64,000 nt of DNA from Panulirus ornatus (Eukaryota > Arthropoda > Malacostraca > Decapoda > Palinuridae), in assembly GCF_036320965.1 (NCBI RefSeq), contig NC_092225.1, positions 80,718,113 to 80,782,112 on the forward strand, in the 5' to 3' direction. Below are positions 25,938 through 36,724 of this stretch, piece by piece; the stretch's first letter is position 1, and each line of letters starts with the position of its first letter. Made by a program: the position numbers and the translations under genes. A model generated the notes under the pieces. It searched no databases. It saw nothing but the letters and a program-made list of their open reading frames with translations, and was not told the DNA's origin.

Positions 25938-26484
25938 CCTCGCGGAATCTGAAATCTAATAGATGATGAAAACATATAAAGGTTAGGGACTGGTCTTATA
26001 GGGTTGCTATGGCCGTCAAGTGCTCACATGCACACCCATAGTTCTCACTTTACTAACTTCAAAGAAAGACATATACCTGAGGAAAGAGACTGTGTATGAA
26101 TAATACTCAAATGATTCTGTGCGATTCATTATATCAATTTACATATCTATCACCTGAGGTGACCCTTGAGCACGAAGGTTACGACCCTTGAGCACGACGG
26201 TACACAAGCTCTGACACAAAGTTATACCACATCATCACGACGGTACGACCCCTAGGTATAATGACGTATGATTACTTGACCTCTGACCTGATCGTTAAAA
26301 GTCGACAATGGGGTCATGACCAAAGACCCTACAAGGAAGATAGGAAAGCAAGGGCCCTAACCAAAGCATAAAATGTGCTGTCTAACATGAGCGCCATCTG
26401 TAATGCAAATTACAATACTGGCGAGCATTTAAATCCCATAATTCTTTCCTCTTTGACATCAAAATCCATGTTCTATTGATTTTT

Positions 26485-26489
<5 letters not shown>
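25938..26489. promoter_or_regulatory. Region upstream of the P450 first exon
   Basis: Should contain the promoter or a 5' UTR intron: TTTCAG lies 11-16 bp before the ATG on the minus strand and could be a splice acceptor. No convincing TATA or initiator assigned. Carries a short GAGCACGACGGTACG minisatellite. Confidence 0.3.
26161..26255. repeat. Short locus of the same GAGCACGACGGTACG minisatellite
   Basis: ACCCTTGAGCACGAAGGTTA then ACCCTTGAGCACGACGGTAC and a third, degraded unit ATCATCACGACGGTACGACC. Confidence 0.85.
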
Positions 26490-26567
<78 letters not shown>

Positions 26568-26643
26568 GTATATATATTTTTTTTTTTATACTTATATATA
26601 TATACTTATATATATATACTTATATATACTTTTATACTTATAT

Positions 26644-26675
<32 letters not shown>

Positions 26676-26696
26676 TTTTTTTTTATTTTTTTTTTT
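26490..26696. repeat. (TA)n with TACT and T-run interruptions
   Basis: About 200 bp of TA, TATACTTA and T runs at the 3' end of LINE A1. Confidence 0.95.
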
Positions 26697-28015
26697 ATAC
26701 TTTGTCGCTGTCTCCCGCGTCTGCGAGGTAGCGCAAGGAAACAGACGAAAGAAATGGCCCAACCCCCCCCCCATACACATGTATATACATACGTCCACAC
26801 ACGCAAATATACATACCTACACAGCTTTCCATGGTTTACCCCAGACGCTTCACATGCCTTGATTCAATCCACTGACAGCACGTCAACCCCGGTATACCAC
26901 ATCGCTCCAATTCACTCTATTCCTTGCCCTCCTTTCACCCTCCTGCATGTTCAGGCCCCGATCACACAAAATCTTTTTCACTCCATCTTTCCACCTCCAA
27001 TTTGGTCTCCCTCTTCTCCTTGCTCCCTCCACCTCCGACACATATATCCTCTTGGTCAATCTTTCCTCACTCATCCTCTCCATGTGCCCAAACCACTTCA
27101 AAACACCCTCTTCTGCTCTCTCAACCACGCTCTTTTTATTTCCACACATCTCTCTTACCCTTACGTTACTCACTCGATCAAACCACCTCACACCACACAT
27201 TGTCCTCAAACATCTCATTTCCAGCACATCCATCCTCCTGCGCACAACTCTATCCATAGCCCACGCCTCGCAACCATACAACATTGTTGGAACCACTATT
27301 CCTTCAAACATACCCATTTTTGCTTTCCGAGATAATGTTCTCGACTTCCACACATTCTTCAAGGCCCCCAGAATTTTCGCCCCCTCCCCCACTCTATGAT
27401 CCACTTCCGCTTCCATGGTTCCATCCGCTGCCAGATCCACTCCCAGATATCTAAAACACTTCACTTCCTCCAGTTTTTCTCCATTCAAACTCACCTCCCA
27501 ATTGACTTGACCCTCAACCCTACTGTACCTAATAACCTTGCTCTTATTCACATTTACTCTTAACTTTCTTCTTCCACGCACTTTACCAAACTCAGTCACC
27601 AGCTTCTGCAGTTTCTCACATGAATCAGCCACCAGCGCTGTATCATCAGCGAACAACAACTGACTCACTTCCCAAGCTCTCTCATCCCCAACAGACTTCA
27701 TATTTGCCCCTCTTTCCAAAACTCTTGCATTTACCTCCCTAACAACCCCATCCATAAACAAATTAAACAACCATGGAGACATCACACACCCCTGCCGCAA
27801 ACCTACATTCACTGAGAACCAATCACTTTCCTCTCTTCCTACACGTACACATGCCTTACATCCTCGATAAAAACTTTTCACTGCTTCTAACAACTTGCCT
27901 CCCACACCATATATTCTTAATACCTTCCACAGAGCATCTCTATCAACTCTATCATATGCCTTCTCCAGATCCATAAATGCTACATACAAATCCATTTGCT
28001 TTTCTAAGTATTTCT

Positions 28016-28017
<2 letters not shown>
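26697..28017 (-). mobile_element. LINE family A, copy A1: 5'-truncated non-LTR retrotransposon
   Basis: Reads on the minus strand from a (TA)n junction at about 28017 to a 3' tail GCGACAAAGTATAA followed by A-rich and TA-rich sequence at 26697. It contains an uninterrupted RT frame (separate entry) and a 3' UTR of about 185 bp ending with the module CGCAGACGCGGGAGACAGCG. The endonuclease domain is missing because of 5' truncation; older relatives at 22.9 and 59.5 kb retain an endonuclease end (SDHYLVEA). The lack of disabling mutations implies recent insertion. Confidence 0.9.
26883..27995 (-). CDS. Reverse transcriptase of LINE A1 (5'-truncated, 370 codons open)
   Basis: RNA-directed DNA polymerase that would copy LINE RNA at a nicked target. 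Motif A is AFMDLEKAYDRVDR (catalytic Asp near residue 9), motif B is GLRQGCVMSPWLFNLF (about 65-80) and motif C is LLFADDTALVAD (FADD at 115-118). A thumb region YLGVDLAADGTMEAEV follows, and the C terminus is GHMERMSEERLTKR then RRGRPNWRWKDGVKK. The ATG at 27995 is internal: the frame stays open upstream to the (TA)n tract (EKYLEKQ precedes it), so no true start is present. The frame ends in a stop just after DVVYRG. Clade within the APE-type LINEs (Jockey, I, RTE or CR1 groups) was not resolved by eye. Confidence 0.9.
   Translation of the reverse strand: MDLYVAFMDLEKAYDRVDRDALWKVLRIYGVGGKLLEAVKSFYRGCKACVRVGREESDWFSVNVGLRQGCVMSPWLFNLFMDGVVREVNARVLERGANMKSVGDERAWEVSQLLFADDTALVADSCEKLQKLVTEFGKVRGRRKLRVNVNKSKVIRYSRVEGQVNWEVSLNGEKLEEVKCFRYLGVDLAADGTMEAEVDHRVGEGAKILGALKNVWKSRTLSRKAKMGMFEGIVVPTMLYGCEAWAMDRVVRRRMDVLEMRCLRTMCGVRWFDRVSNVRVREMCGNKKSVVERAEEGVLKWFGHMERMSEERLTKRIYVSEVEGARRRGRPNWRWKDGVKKILCDRGLNMQEGERRARNRVNWSDVVYRG

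Positions 28018-28091
<74 letters not shown>
28018..28091. repeat. (TA)n between LINE A1 and B1
   Basis: Pure TA at the 5'-truncated end of A1. Confidence 0.97.
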
Positions 28092-28094
<3 letters not shown>

Positions 28095-28306
28095 TCATAC
28101 TATTCGCCATTTCCCGCGTTAGCAAGGTAGCGTTAAGAACAGAGGACTGGACCTTTGAGGGAATATCCTCACCTGGCCCCCTTCTCTGTTCCTTCTTTTG
28201 GAAAATTAAAAAAAACTGAGAGGGGAAGATTTCCAGCCCCCCGCTCCCTTCCCTTTTAGTCGCCTTCTACGACACGCAGGGAATACGTGGGAAGTATTCT
28301 TTGATT

Positions 28307-28308
<2 letters not shown>
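28092..28308 (-). repeat. Repeat B, copy B1
   Basis: About 215 bp between two (TA)n tracts. Read on the minus strand it has CTGCGTGTCGTAGAAGGCGA, a C-rich block ending CCTCCCCTCTC-like sequence, an A/T run, GGGGGCCAGGTGAGGATATT, then the tail CGCTACCTTGCTAACGCGGG AAATGGCGAATAGTATGAATAA. No ORF. Either a SINE or a 5'-truncated LINE 3' UTR. Confidence 0.88.

Positions 28309-28382
<74 letters not shown>
28309..28382. repeat. (TA)n after B1
   Basis: Pure TA at the outer end of B1. Confidence 0.97.
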
Positions 28383-28388
<6 letters not shown>

Positions 28389-28399
28389 AAGGCTAATAT

Positions 28400-28722
28400 A
28401 ATAAGACTAATTCCATTGCACTGCATGACTAATGAGGTGTTAAGGTGTTAAAGAAAATACAGTACAGTACATGAGTGAAATTGAGATCTCTGCAAGCAAT
28501 TAATAACAATAATAATAATAGTCAAACATGCTAATGCTATTTTTATCCTAAGATATATGTAGTAGATTATAGGTAAGCGAAAACAGCACAGTACATGAGT
28601 GAAATTGGTCTTTATTTTACTGTAATCAATGAATTTTATGATAATGATAACAGTAATAATAATAACAATAATAATAATAATAATAATAATAATGATAATA
28701 ATGATAATAATAATAATTTTTT
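28400..28722. repeat. Left arm of a large imperfect palindrome
   Basis: GACTAATGAGGTGTTAAGGT, CAGTACATGAGTGAAATTG (twice), GTAGTAGATTATAGGTAAGC and an (AAT/ATG)n tract. Each is the reverse complement of a segment at 28915-29330 in mirrored order. Confidence 0.8.
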
Positions 28723-28830
28723 AAGAGAAGGGGGCCAAGTTGGGATATTCCTTCTAAGGCGCAGTCCTCTTTTCTTAGCTCTGCATGCGGGAAATGGGGA
28801 ATATGAAAAAAGTATATGTATAAAATCGTT
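28723..28830 (+). repeat. Repeat B fragment (B5), inside a palindrome
   Basis: GAGAAGGGGGCCAAGTTGGG then ATATTCC, GCGCAGTCCTCTTTTCTTAG, and a degraded tail CTCTGCATGCGGGAAATGGG followed by A-rich sequence. It lies between the two arms of the 28.40-29.33 kb inverted repeat. Confidence 0.7.
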
Positions 28831-28914
28831 TTTACGTATATATTCAGCATTAGTACATCCATTACTACACTTGATTTTTTCTTCAACTGTAATGTACATT
28901 ATTCTTAGGATTAA

Positions 28915-29330
28915 AAGAATCATTAGTGTGTTAGAATATATCACTATTGCTATCATTATCATTATTATCATTATTATTATTATTATATTCACTGACTACA
29001 GTGAAATAAAAAGACCTCAATTTCACTCATGTACTGTACTGTTTTTGCTTACCTATAATCTACTACATATATCTTAGGATAAAATGAATCATCAGTGTGT
29101 TTGACTATTATCATTATAAGTAATTAATTACTTACAAAGACCTTAATTTCACTCATCTACTGTACTGTTTTTGCTTACCTATAATCTACAACATAACTTT
29201 AGGATAAAAGATCATAAGTATGTTTGCCCATTAAGTTCTTAATTGCTTACAAAGACCTTAATTTCACTCATATGCTGTATTGTATCTTCTTTAACACATT
29301 AACACTTCATTAGTTATGCAACAGAATAGA
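28915..29330. repeat. Right arm of the palindrome, with about 2.3 tandem units
   Basis: Tandem units of roughly 130 bp containing CAATTTCACTCATGTACTGT then ACTGTTTTTGCTTACCTATA and ATCTTAGGATAAAA, ending ATTAACACTTCATTAGTTAT. Reverse complements occur in the left arm, which has about 1.3 units. Confidence 0.8.
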
Positions 29331-29492
29331 ATTTACCTATACTTTAATGCAATGCACTGAAAACAAGCTGTATTATATCACAAAAGAAGAAATGCTGGAC
29401 AAACTCACACAGACACAAAAACAATGAGTCATTTTTAAAATATCTTCCATAAAATAACTAAATTACATGCAACAGACACTTAATCAATGTGG

Positions 29493-29541
29493 CTGAAGGT
29501 TAGGTTAGGTTAGGTTAGGTTAGGTTAGGTTAGGTTAGGTC
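29493..29541. repeat. Interstitial (TTAGG)n, about 10 perfect units
   Basis: Uninterrupted GGTTA pentamers, the arthropod telomere repeat. At an internal position it is probably a repair scar or amplified motif, not a chromosome end. Confidence 0.95.
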
Positions 29542-29869
29542 ATGCATGCCATTTTGCAAACTAAGTCACACATTTACGGTATGAAAAAGAAAGTATCAAG
29601 ATCCATAGTAATCACATATTACTATTATAAAATTAAGCTCTCCACATGCAGACACAGCAATATCCATGAAGGTAATCAAGAGTAAACTATCATGCAGATA
29701 AAACCATATATTCTTTGATGCAAACAAAACCATAAATTCTTTGATGCAGTGCATGTTAAACTGAAAAATAAGTATGAAAAAACTAATTCACACCACTGCT
29801 GCCATGTACTTTACTCTTTTCCATTAAAAGGTTAAGCCTACAGATGAGGGAAATTAAAATAATCATGGT

Positions 29870-30130
29870 CAAGTTAGGTTAGGTTTGGTTTGGCTGGGTT
29901 AGTTTAGATTGTTAGGTTAGATTTGGTTAGGTAAGGCTGGGTTAGGTTAGGTCAGGTAAGGTTAGGTTTAGTTTGATTAGGTTAGGTTGGGTTTGGTTAG
30001 GTTAGGTTAGCTTAGGTTAGTTAGGATAGGATAGGTTTGGTTAGTTTGGCTAGGTTAGGTTAGGCTTGGTTAGGTTAAGTTAGGTTAGGTAAGTTAGGCT
30101 TTGGTAAGGTTAGGTTTGGTTAAGTAAGGT
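29870..30130. repeat. Degenerate TTAGG-rich block
   Basis: About 260 bp of GTTAGGTTTGGTTAGGTTAG-type sequence with single-base variants (TTTGG, TTAAG, CTAGG). An older, decayed array. Confidence 0.9.
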
Positions 30131-31154
30131 TGATTTAAATTTTCGAGTGAATTTTCTTTGATGTTTGTTTCATGCTACTCAAAATTTTCCCCCATCTCAG
30201 GCACCTATAAATATTGAGAATAATGTAGTGCAGTAACGGGTAGGTAAATCTGAAACACTGCTGTGCTTACTTTATCTATTCTGCAGCACTTAAAATTAAT
30301 TTCTGTGACATATCTATCAATATGACATCTCATTAGTACCTACTTTCAAGTGCATAACAATACCCCAACGGGGAAACATCTGCCAAGTCAACTTGATCAT
30401 TATCAACTATCATATTTTCTCTGACTGCCGTTATCTGATATGGTTCATGCATGAATACAACATGATGAGATGCTTACCTTTCTTCCTCCAGCGGGAATCT
30501 ACGAAATACATCCTCTGGATGTTTCTTTTTTGCGTTTTCATACAACACACAGGTGACTACCTTCTGCCATTTTGGTCTGTTTTTGGATTTGGGCGAGGCA
30601 TCGCCGGTGGTGCTGCCACCTGACGGCTGGCCACACCAACACACCAGTGTTATGGTTACTCTGAGACACCCGCTTTCCTACCTTCCTTGTAGGGTCTTTG
30701 GCCATGCCATTACAATCAGGAATCATGCCGTCCTGGGTTATTATTTAGAAATTAGAAAACTTTTCTGCGTTGAAGAAAATGTTTTCATTGGTCGCTTTGT
30801 TTGGGCTCCAGACCCGCCAAAAGCCAGGGTCGTCAACGTCGAGTCATAAAAGCCAATCGAAAAATCTTGGAACACCTGCTTCAGGTGTTCAAGGATCATC
30901 TTATATAGAGCCATACACACTCTCACTGCGTATATATGGCCATTTACCTGGGGCAGGAATCCTAGCGCAATGACCACCACCACCAACACTACTATCCCCA
31001 CCACAAGAAACAGCTCGTGGCTACTGTGTTAATTCTCATTCTGAAGTTGGATTGGATGTCTGGGCAATAATCTAAATCATCGACAATTGAATGAATGTAT
31101 ATAAGAAAAGAGAAGTTTGTGACGTGACCATGAAAAGTCTAACGTTTGTAGAGA
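30131..31154. other. Non-coding sequence, nothing firmly recognised
   Basis: A minus-strand hydrophobic run of GTG/GTT codons (VVLVVVVIALGFLPQ, about 30945-31004) precedes a CAG-GTAAAT donor-like site, but it lacks a supported start or acceptor. Confidence 0.4.
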
Positions 31155-31292
31155 GATGAGTAATGTGATACTCTGTACCTGTAGTGAGAGGAGTAATGTG
31201 ATACTTTGTACCTGTAGTGAGGAGTCATTAATGTGATACTTTGTACCTGTAGTGAGAGGAGTAATGTGATACTCTGTACCTGTAGTGATAGG
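31155..31292. repeat. Tandem repeat of about 36 bp, 4 copies
   Basis: Unit contains TAATGTGATACTCTGTACCT then GTAGTGAGAGGAG. Confidence 0.85.
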
Positions 31293-31729
31293 AGGAGGAT
31301 AATCCGACCATCCTAATGTCTGGGTCGAGTCTAAGTGAAGCAGAGGTGAGTACAATATGCTTATGTTTCGTGGTTCAATTTGTGGCCGCCCGCACGTCGT
31401 TAGTTGGTGATTCTGTGTACCAACTGAACCAATAGGAACACCGAGTGACATTATTTTTTCCCGTTTTTTTCTTATTTTACTCTACTGACCCGGTATGGTG
31501 GCATCTAGACACCCAGGATAGCGGAGTGTTTTTACAGATAAGAAAAGGATACATGTTGTTCTCAATATTGGGACGAAAGTGGGAGCTAATTCGCCGACCA
31601 ATGAGGAGAGAGAGAGAGAGTGGTTCAGGGAGAGGAGGGAAGGTGTATGTGAAAGCTATTTTTTTGTTTTATCTGAGAAAGTAATGGAAGAGACATGCAT
31701 CTTTTTTGTATAAACAGATGTTTTATTTT

Positions 31730-31990
31730 TGATCTATTCGTCTGCTTTAATGCCACAACCTCTCACCTCACTTCACAAATAAGACAGTTTATCACTGTCA
31801 GCTGTAGAAAATACTACTTTGATCAGCTCCATTGTTGCACTGTGGCGTGATTACAGTCTACGTCCTTCGAAATAAACTGAATAATATTTTGATGATAAAA
31901 CATGTTGAAATAACACACCAGTTAAGAAAGATTTCTTTATTCATACATGAGTTTCAGTAACATCTTCAGCCTCTCCAAGCATCTGTCTCC
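31730..31990 (+). repeat. Dispersed repeat R, copy 1, first part
   Basis: TATTCGTCTGCTTTAATGCC, GATCAGCTCCATTGTTGCAC, ATAATATTTTGATGATAAAA and CTCCAAGCATCTGTC align in order with 38430-38720. Confidence 0.7.
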
Positions 31991-32129
31991 CCTTTCTCTA
32001 GCTCGAGAGTGGACGGAACAATGCACACCCATTTATCCGGCTGGCGTCGGGTGTCTGGCCACACCGTCTGCAGTGTACCCTCAGTGTCCTGGTGACTCCT
32101 TCCTACCTCACACTCCCGACACGTTATAG

Positions 32130-32850
32130 ACCATAAGTTTACGATTAAGTTCAGGTCACAATCTTTAATTGTTGGACCATGTAATTACCTCCATCTGACG
32201 GTGTATCTGGAACGAACCTCACTATCCTGCTGGTGTTCACTATCTGCCGTTCTTGCAGGGTTTCTCTTGGTCTACGGGTAGATGGAGCCATGGCTCGCAC
32301 AGTTGCCTTGATCTCACCGTTTTCTTCACTGTCCAGCTGACCATCACTGCTTACCAGTTCACCTGGTCCACAGGTCCACAACCATACCTAGTACACTGTA
32401 GTCACTCACCCACTAGACTCCCCCATAGTGGTGTGCTGAGGGAGGTGTCTGACATTCCCTGTCCTCTAGCATTGTCTTGACCCAACTCCTACAGATGTAA
32501 AAGTCTTCTGATCCGTAAATATTACCGACGTCTAACTCGAGGTCAACTGATGATTATGCCATAGCAAAGCCCTTAGGAACAGCTCCATTTTCGGACAGGA
32601 CATAACAATGAATGTCATCTGTACGGAAGCCTCGGTGGGTTGCGGTGGGATGGATGAACAGCTGCGCTACTGACACCTGTGGACTCTCACAGGACGCCTC
32701 GGTGATGACACCGTCACCCTGGCGAGTAGCGAGTCTTGGCCGTCCACTGCGGGGTCGAGTGCTCCATGACCCCCTCCCTCTGCCTACCACCTGTCTACCC
32801 ACCGATGAACAATGGAACGAGCGGTGCCCGTCTCTCTCACTGTCTCAGCC
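32130..32850 (-). pseudogene. Probable Tc1/mariner-like transposase fragments
   Basis: Minus strand, 32840-32560: TVAETVRETGTARSIVHRWV, then in a second frame RPRSGRPRLATRQGDGVITE and SPQVSVAQL. This resembles the paired helix-turn-helix plus 'RPRSGRPR' linker of Tc1-like transposases. About 450 bp further, DLNLIVNLWSI (about 32.15 kb) weakly resembles SPDLNPIENLWD. No catalytic core seen. Confidence 0.5.
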
Positions 32851-33074
32851 ACCGTTTTTCTTAACGCACACACACTCTAATATGTCCTCGACTATATGTT
32901 ACAATATGGGAGTTGTCATGTCTCCTGCCACTCCTATAGAGATGATAGAAAATTCTGTTACTTATAGAAATATTACGATATAGTATAATAGATTTGGTTG
33001 ATATATGAAGTAGTGTTTTACTATAAAGAAAATTTAATAATTGTGTGACATTACATATAATGACAATAATTCCT

Positions 33075-33440
33075 AGTTTACTTTCACTTACAAAGTTCAA
33101 GAAGATTAAGAGATAAATACCAAGCAGTTTATGAGAGCGGGGTGACATGCAGTGGCTGTGATGTTTCGTTTTGCCTTTGATAAACTGGGTAAAGAGGGAA
33201 ACGATATAGATATTTAGAAATCACCTGCAATATACAGTACTACTGTAAACTACGGAGTTTCACCTGATCGTTCATGATTCCTGATTTTGTTGGAAACCTC
33301 ACAGATGGCGCTGCCGGTGCTCGGTACAGCTCGATACTGCTTCGGTTAAGCTGTGGCGCAACGTTTTTCCGCGACTGTACAATTTTCCTTAATTTACCCA
33401 GCCGGTTATCGCAACTCTTCCAAGTGTAGAGGTTCTGAAC
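33075..33440 (+). repeat. Dispersed repeat R, copy 1, second part
   Basis: GTTTATGAGAGCGGGGTGAC, TGATGTTTCGTTTTGCCTT, TTGGAAACCTCACAGATGGC and ACAGCTCGATACTGCTTC align with 38885-39130. It is separated from the first part by about 1.1 kb containing the possible Tc1-like fragment. Confidence 0.75.
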
Positions 33441-33985
33441 CACAACCTGGTAGCATCAGCCACGATGCGAAGCCGATACAAATGGATCTATAAGTTCGAA
33501 GCACCTGAGTCAAGTTCATTTTTGAGCCAACAGGTGGCAACTCCGTGGCGTTTATGGATAGGAGAGGCGAGCAGAGGAGGTGGTAAGAGTAAGAGGATGA
33601 ATTGAGTCGAGAATAATATGACGAAAATACCCACATCCTGATAACGTTTTCATTATGTTGTTGATGTTCATCACAAAAAATAAGGATATTAACACCGCTT
33701 AAGGTAATGAATATTAGTTACACACCATAAGAAAAAATACTGGGTGGTTGTGGCATCAACAGTGGCAGTTGAACTAGATTTAGTGTATCTTTTGACTTAA
33801 CGAATGGACGACATCTATGCCGTATAGTCCCAGTGAAAGATCTTTTTGTGTAACAAGAATTTATAGACGTCATAAATTGTTGATAAATTAATTTCCATCT
33901 TATTGACTTACTTTGAACTGATGTTTGACTGCCCGTTAGTGAGCGTGTCGTTGAATGGGTCAATCCATTGTGTTTTCACCTGAAT

Positions 33986-34020
<35 letters not shown>

Positions 34021-35197
34021 AACAGTGTTCTGCCTGTAACGACTTATGCATATATCAGAAAGCTGGAGCTTAACGATTGACCTATACGCGGTGAGTGGAT
34101 GCAACGTCTTGTACAAAGCATTACACCCACTTCCCCTTGTGGTGGTAAACAGTACATAGGCAAGACGAAATGACACAGGACAAGCTTCCACAAACACCTC
34201 CGGTGACCAGCGCGAACCACTTACGTACTTCACCTCTCCTTTCCTCACCCGCTCTTATCATTTCCCTTTTGCTCATCCTCTCTCGCCACGCTATACATAC
34301 AGATCTCCTTCCTCATTATACCTACTCTTCTTTCTTCCTCACTATACCTACACTTCTCCCTCCCTCACCTTACCTTACCATTCCCTCTTTGCCTTCCCCA
34401 ACAGCTCCCCACCCTTACCTTCCACCCCGCTACACCAGTTACATATAAACTAAAGTTTTGGTTTTGTCAGAGACTTAATAAACCTCGACAGATGACATGA
34501 TGTCATTTAAAAAAGTTTTTCTTTTTCTTATAACGTCTTCTTACAAATATATCCATACCAGATAACCGAAACGTTTAACATGAAACTCAGGAACCCTCAG
34601 TGATCAACCTGAAGCAGGCAAAATATGACAATTGTCGGGAGATTTAGAGCTGTTGTTGCTAGGATCTTCGATATCAGAAGGCCCTCGGACCCCTGGGGGT
34701 TCAGATTCTCTCCTGAACAGTTGGAGGATTCAAACTTGTTGCACTGCTCTAGTCCGCGAGCCTATATGCCTTATTGAGTTTATTCCGTGGGTTATATTTT
34801 CTTGCTGTTGTTACGAAAATCACCAGCGCTCAAATTGTTTGGGAGTGTTGCCTCTGACCTAGCCACCAGAATACTCCGCGCCGGTACACCTAACGCGATA
34901 CCTCTCAAAGACTATAAACATTTTTGGATACCTCTTAGGCGGCAAACGACGGTTGCTCCTCCCACCCGTGGACCATATCCACAAATGTAAGCCTAACCCA
35001 GCGAGAAGAATGAATACAAATACAACTACCAGTAATGGTGAGTTTAAAAAGCCAACCCTATAAATACAACAGGAATTGAGACGCCCTGCATCGTCTTTTT
35101 ATTTGTCAACAATGACCCAGCCGTACTATAGGTTCGATGATCAAATTTTTTACTGCTTAGCTCCGCCCATATCCTGGGCTAGAGACTCACACCGTCA
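33441..35197. other. Non-coding sequence with one GT array
   Basis: GT array 33989-34018 and a pyrimidine-rich stretch at 34215-34440. No gene seen. Confidence 0.55.
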
Positions 35198-36716
35198 TTG
35201 TTGCCAACCTTACGGACTTTTGGCTAATTTTCAAAGGCGTAAGGACGCCCAAGCAAAATTCTTAAAAACCTAGGGATTTTGGATATTCATTGATAATTAC
35301 TATATTTTTCTGTGAGAAAATTAGCATATAAAAGAAATTTCGTGTACTTTATGCAATAATAATGTTCCTCCTTCACTTGTTCGACAAAAATACAAATTTT
35401 CGTGTCGCAATCAAATGAATGCATTATTTCAGAATAAAAGCAGCTTGATAGCTACTCTACAAGATGAAAGTATCCGAATGATAAGGATGATAGGTAAGAA
35501 CTTCATCAAACCAGAGTTTGTAGATAATTAATCAAAGATTGAACCTGATTATACAAGTCATCTTCCCCTTGACCTAATTGAGAAGAGTCAATTATTTTTA
35601 CTCTTGATGAAAATAGGCATTTCAAGATGAGTTGTTGTCTCTCCTTTTATCAAACAGTATTTGTTGAGCTCAATAGAAAAATTAAAAGTTGCTTCTGATC
35701 CTCTGCTTAAGGAAATGAAATCATATCTCCTAAGATTGCATTGGATTCTGATGCTAGGAAAACTCTACTAAAGCTAGACAATATCAAGACAGAATATGGA
35801 CATCCAATAGAATCTAAGAGTAATGTTCAGAAAGAGTGAGAGGATTTGCCAGCATATTTCAGTGCTGATGAACGTAATAACCTGCTTCTTAAGAAAAGAT
35901 GTAAAGAACTTTAGTTGCATCTTTCCAAACCAAGGAATTTTTCAGACCAGTATGTTTTTAGGAACCTTGCATCTCTAGCAAAGTCTCATCCTAATTTTTC
36001 CACACTTCAGTTCAGAAACTGAGGCTCTCCTCTCTAATGGTAGGTGCAAAGACGAAAAGGAGGAATAGGATGGGACCTGAATTATTAGATTCCTTACTAT
36101 TCATCAATTCTGATATGAAATCCAAAGATAGAAAAACTGTCTTGATTTTGCAAAGGAGATTGACGAGAAATGCTGGAAGTGTTATAATGTTTCGTTGGAG
36201 TTGAGGATAGATATGCACATTCAACATTGCGGCAAGAAATAATATGACATCGCTCTATTAATTTGCTATTCCTCTTTCATGAAATATATACCTTGTATTT
36301 TCACCCTTACATGATCATCATGAATAACTGAATGAGCTAACTAGGCAATAAAACATTATCAAGTTAACTATATTGAAAACAAGCTTTATAAACTTCATTT
36401 TTTCCTATTCATAATATATGATATATAAGAAGACTTTAGAAATATGGATGCATACTGAAACAAAATAACTTGTTTTTCTCTAATAAACATTGAATAAATG
36501 TCATTGCATTCATCATTTGGTTCTCGTTTCTCCATGAAGCTTATTAATCACTTCATAAGAAACATTGTATGTACATTTCTTGTTGAAAAATAAGTTTAAT
36601 CTACGTAGGGACAGGCATAGGGACTTTATACGTCGGCACATATAGGGACTTAGGGACTTTTCATGTTTTTTTTTAGGGATATTTGGACTAAAAACGAATT
36701 TTCGGGTTGGCAACAT
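35198..36716 (+). pseudogene. hAT-superfamily element with decayed transposase
   Basis: Terminal inverted repeats TTGTTGCCAACC (35198-35209) and GGTTGGCAACAT (36705-36716) are flanked by an imperfect 8-bp duplication (CACCGTCA / TGCCGTCA). Inside, plus-strand fragments ISCTLCNNNVPPSLVRQK, SLIATLQDESIRMIRMIGKN, KIALDSDARKTLLKLDNIKT, PAYFSADERNNLLLKK, then KTKRRNRMGPELLDSLLFIN SDMKSKDR. The last matches the hAT C-terminal dimerisation region (KTKxRNRMxxxxLxxLLxI). Several stops and frameshifts. Subterminal AGGGACTT repeats lie near the right end. Confidence 0.75.
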
Positions 36717-36724
36717 TGCCGTCA

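Noticed and set aside
26754..27399. 193- and 150-codon plus-strand ORFs opposite LINE A1
   Set aside because: Shadows of the RT gene on the minus strand; no motifs of their own.
28092..28160. Repeat B read on the plus strand as a pol III SINE starting at TTAGCAAGGTAGCG
   Set aside because: The TAGCGAGGTAGCG motif loosely fits an A-box, but T runs precede it in several copies, which fit a poly-A tail on the minus strand; no B-box seen in plus orientation.
30945..31004. Signal-anchor-like exon VVLVVVVIALGFLPQ with a GTAAAT donor
   Set aside because: Produced by GTG/GTT-rich simple sequence; no ATG or supported acceptor and no second exon found.
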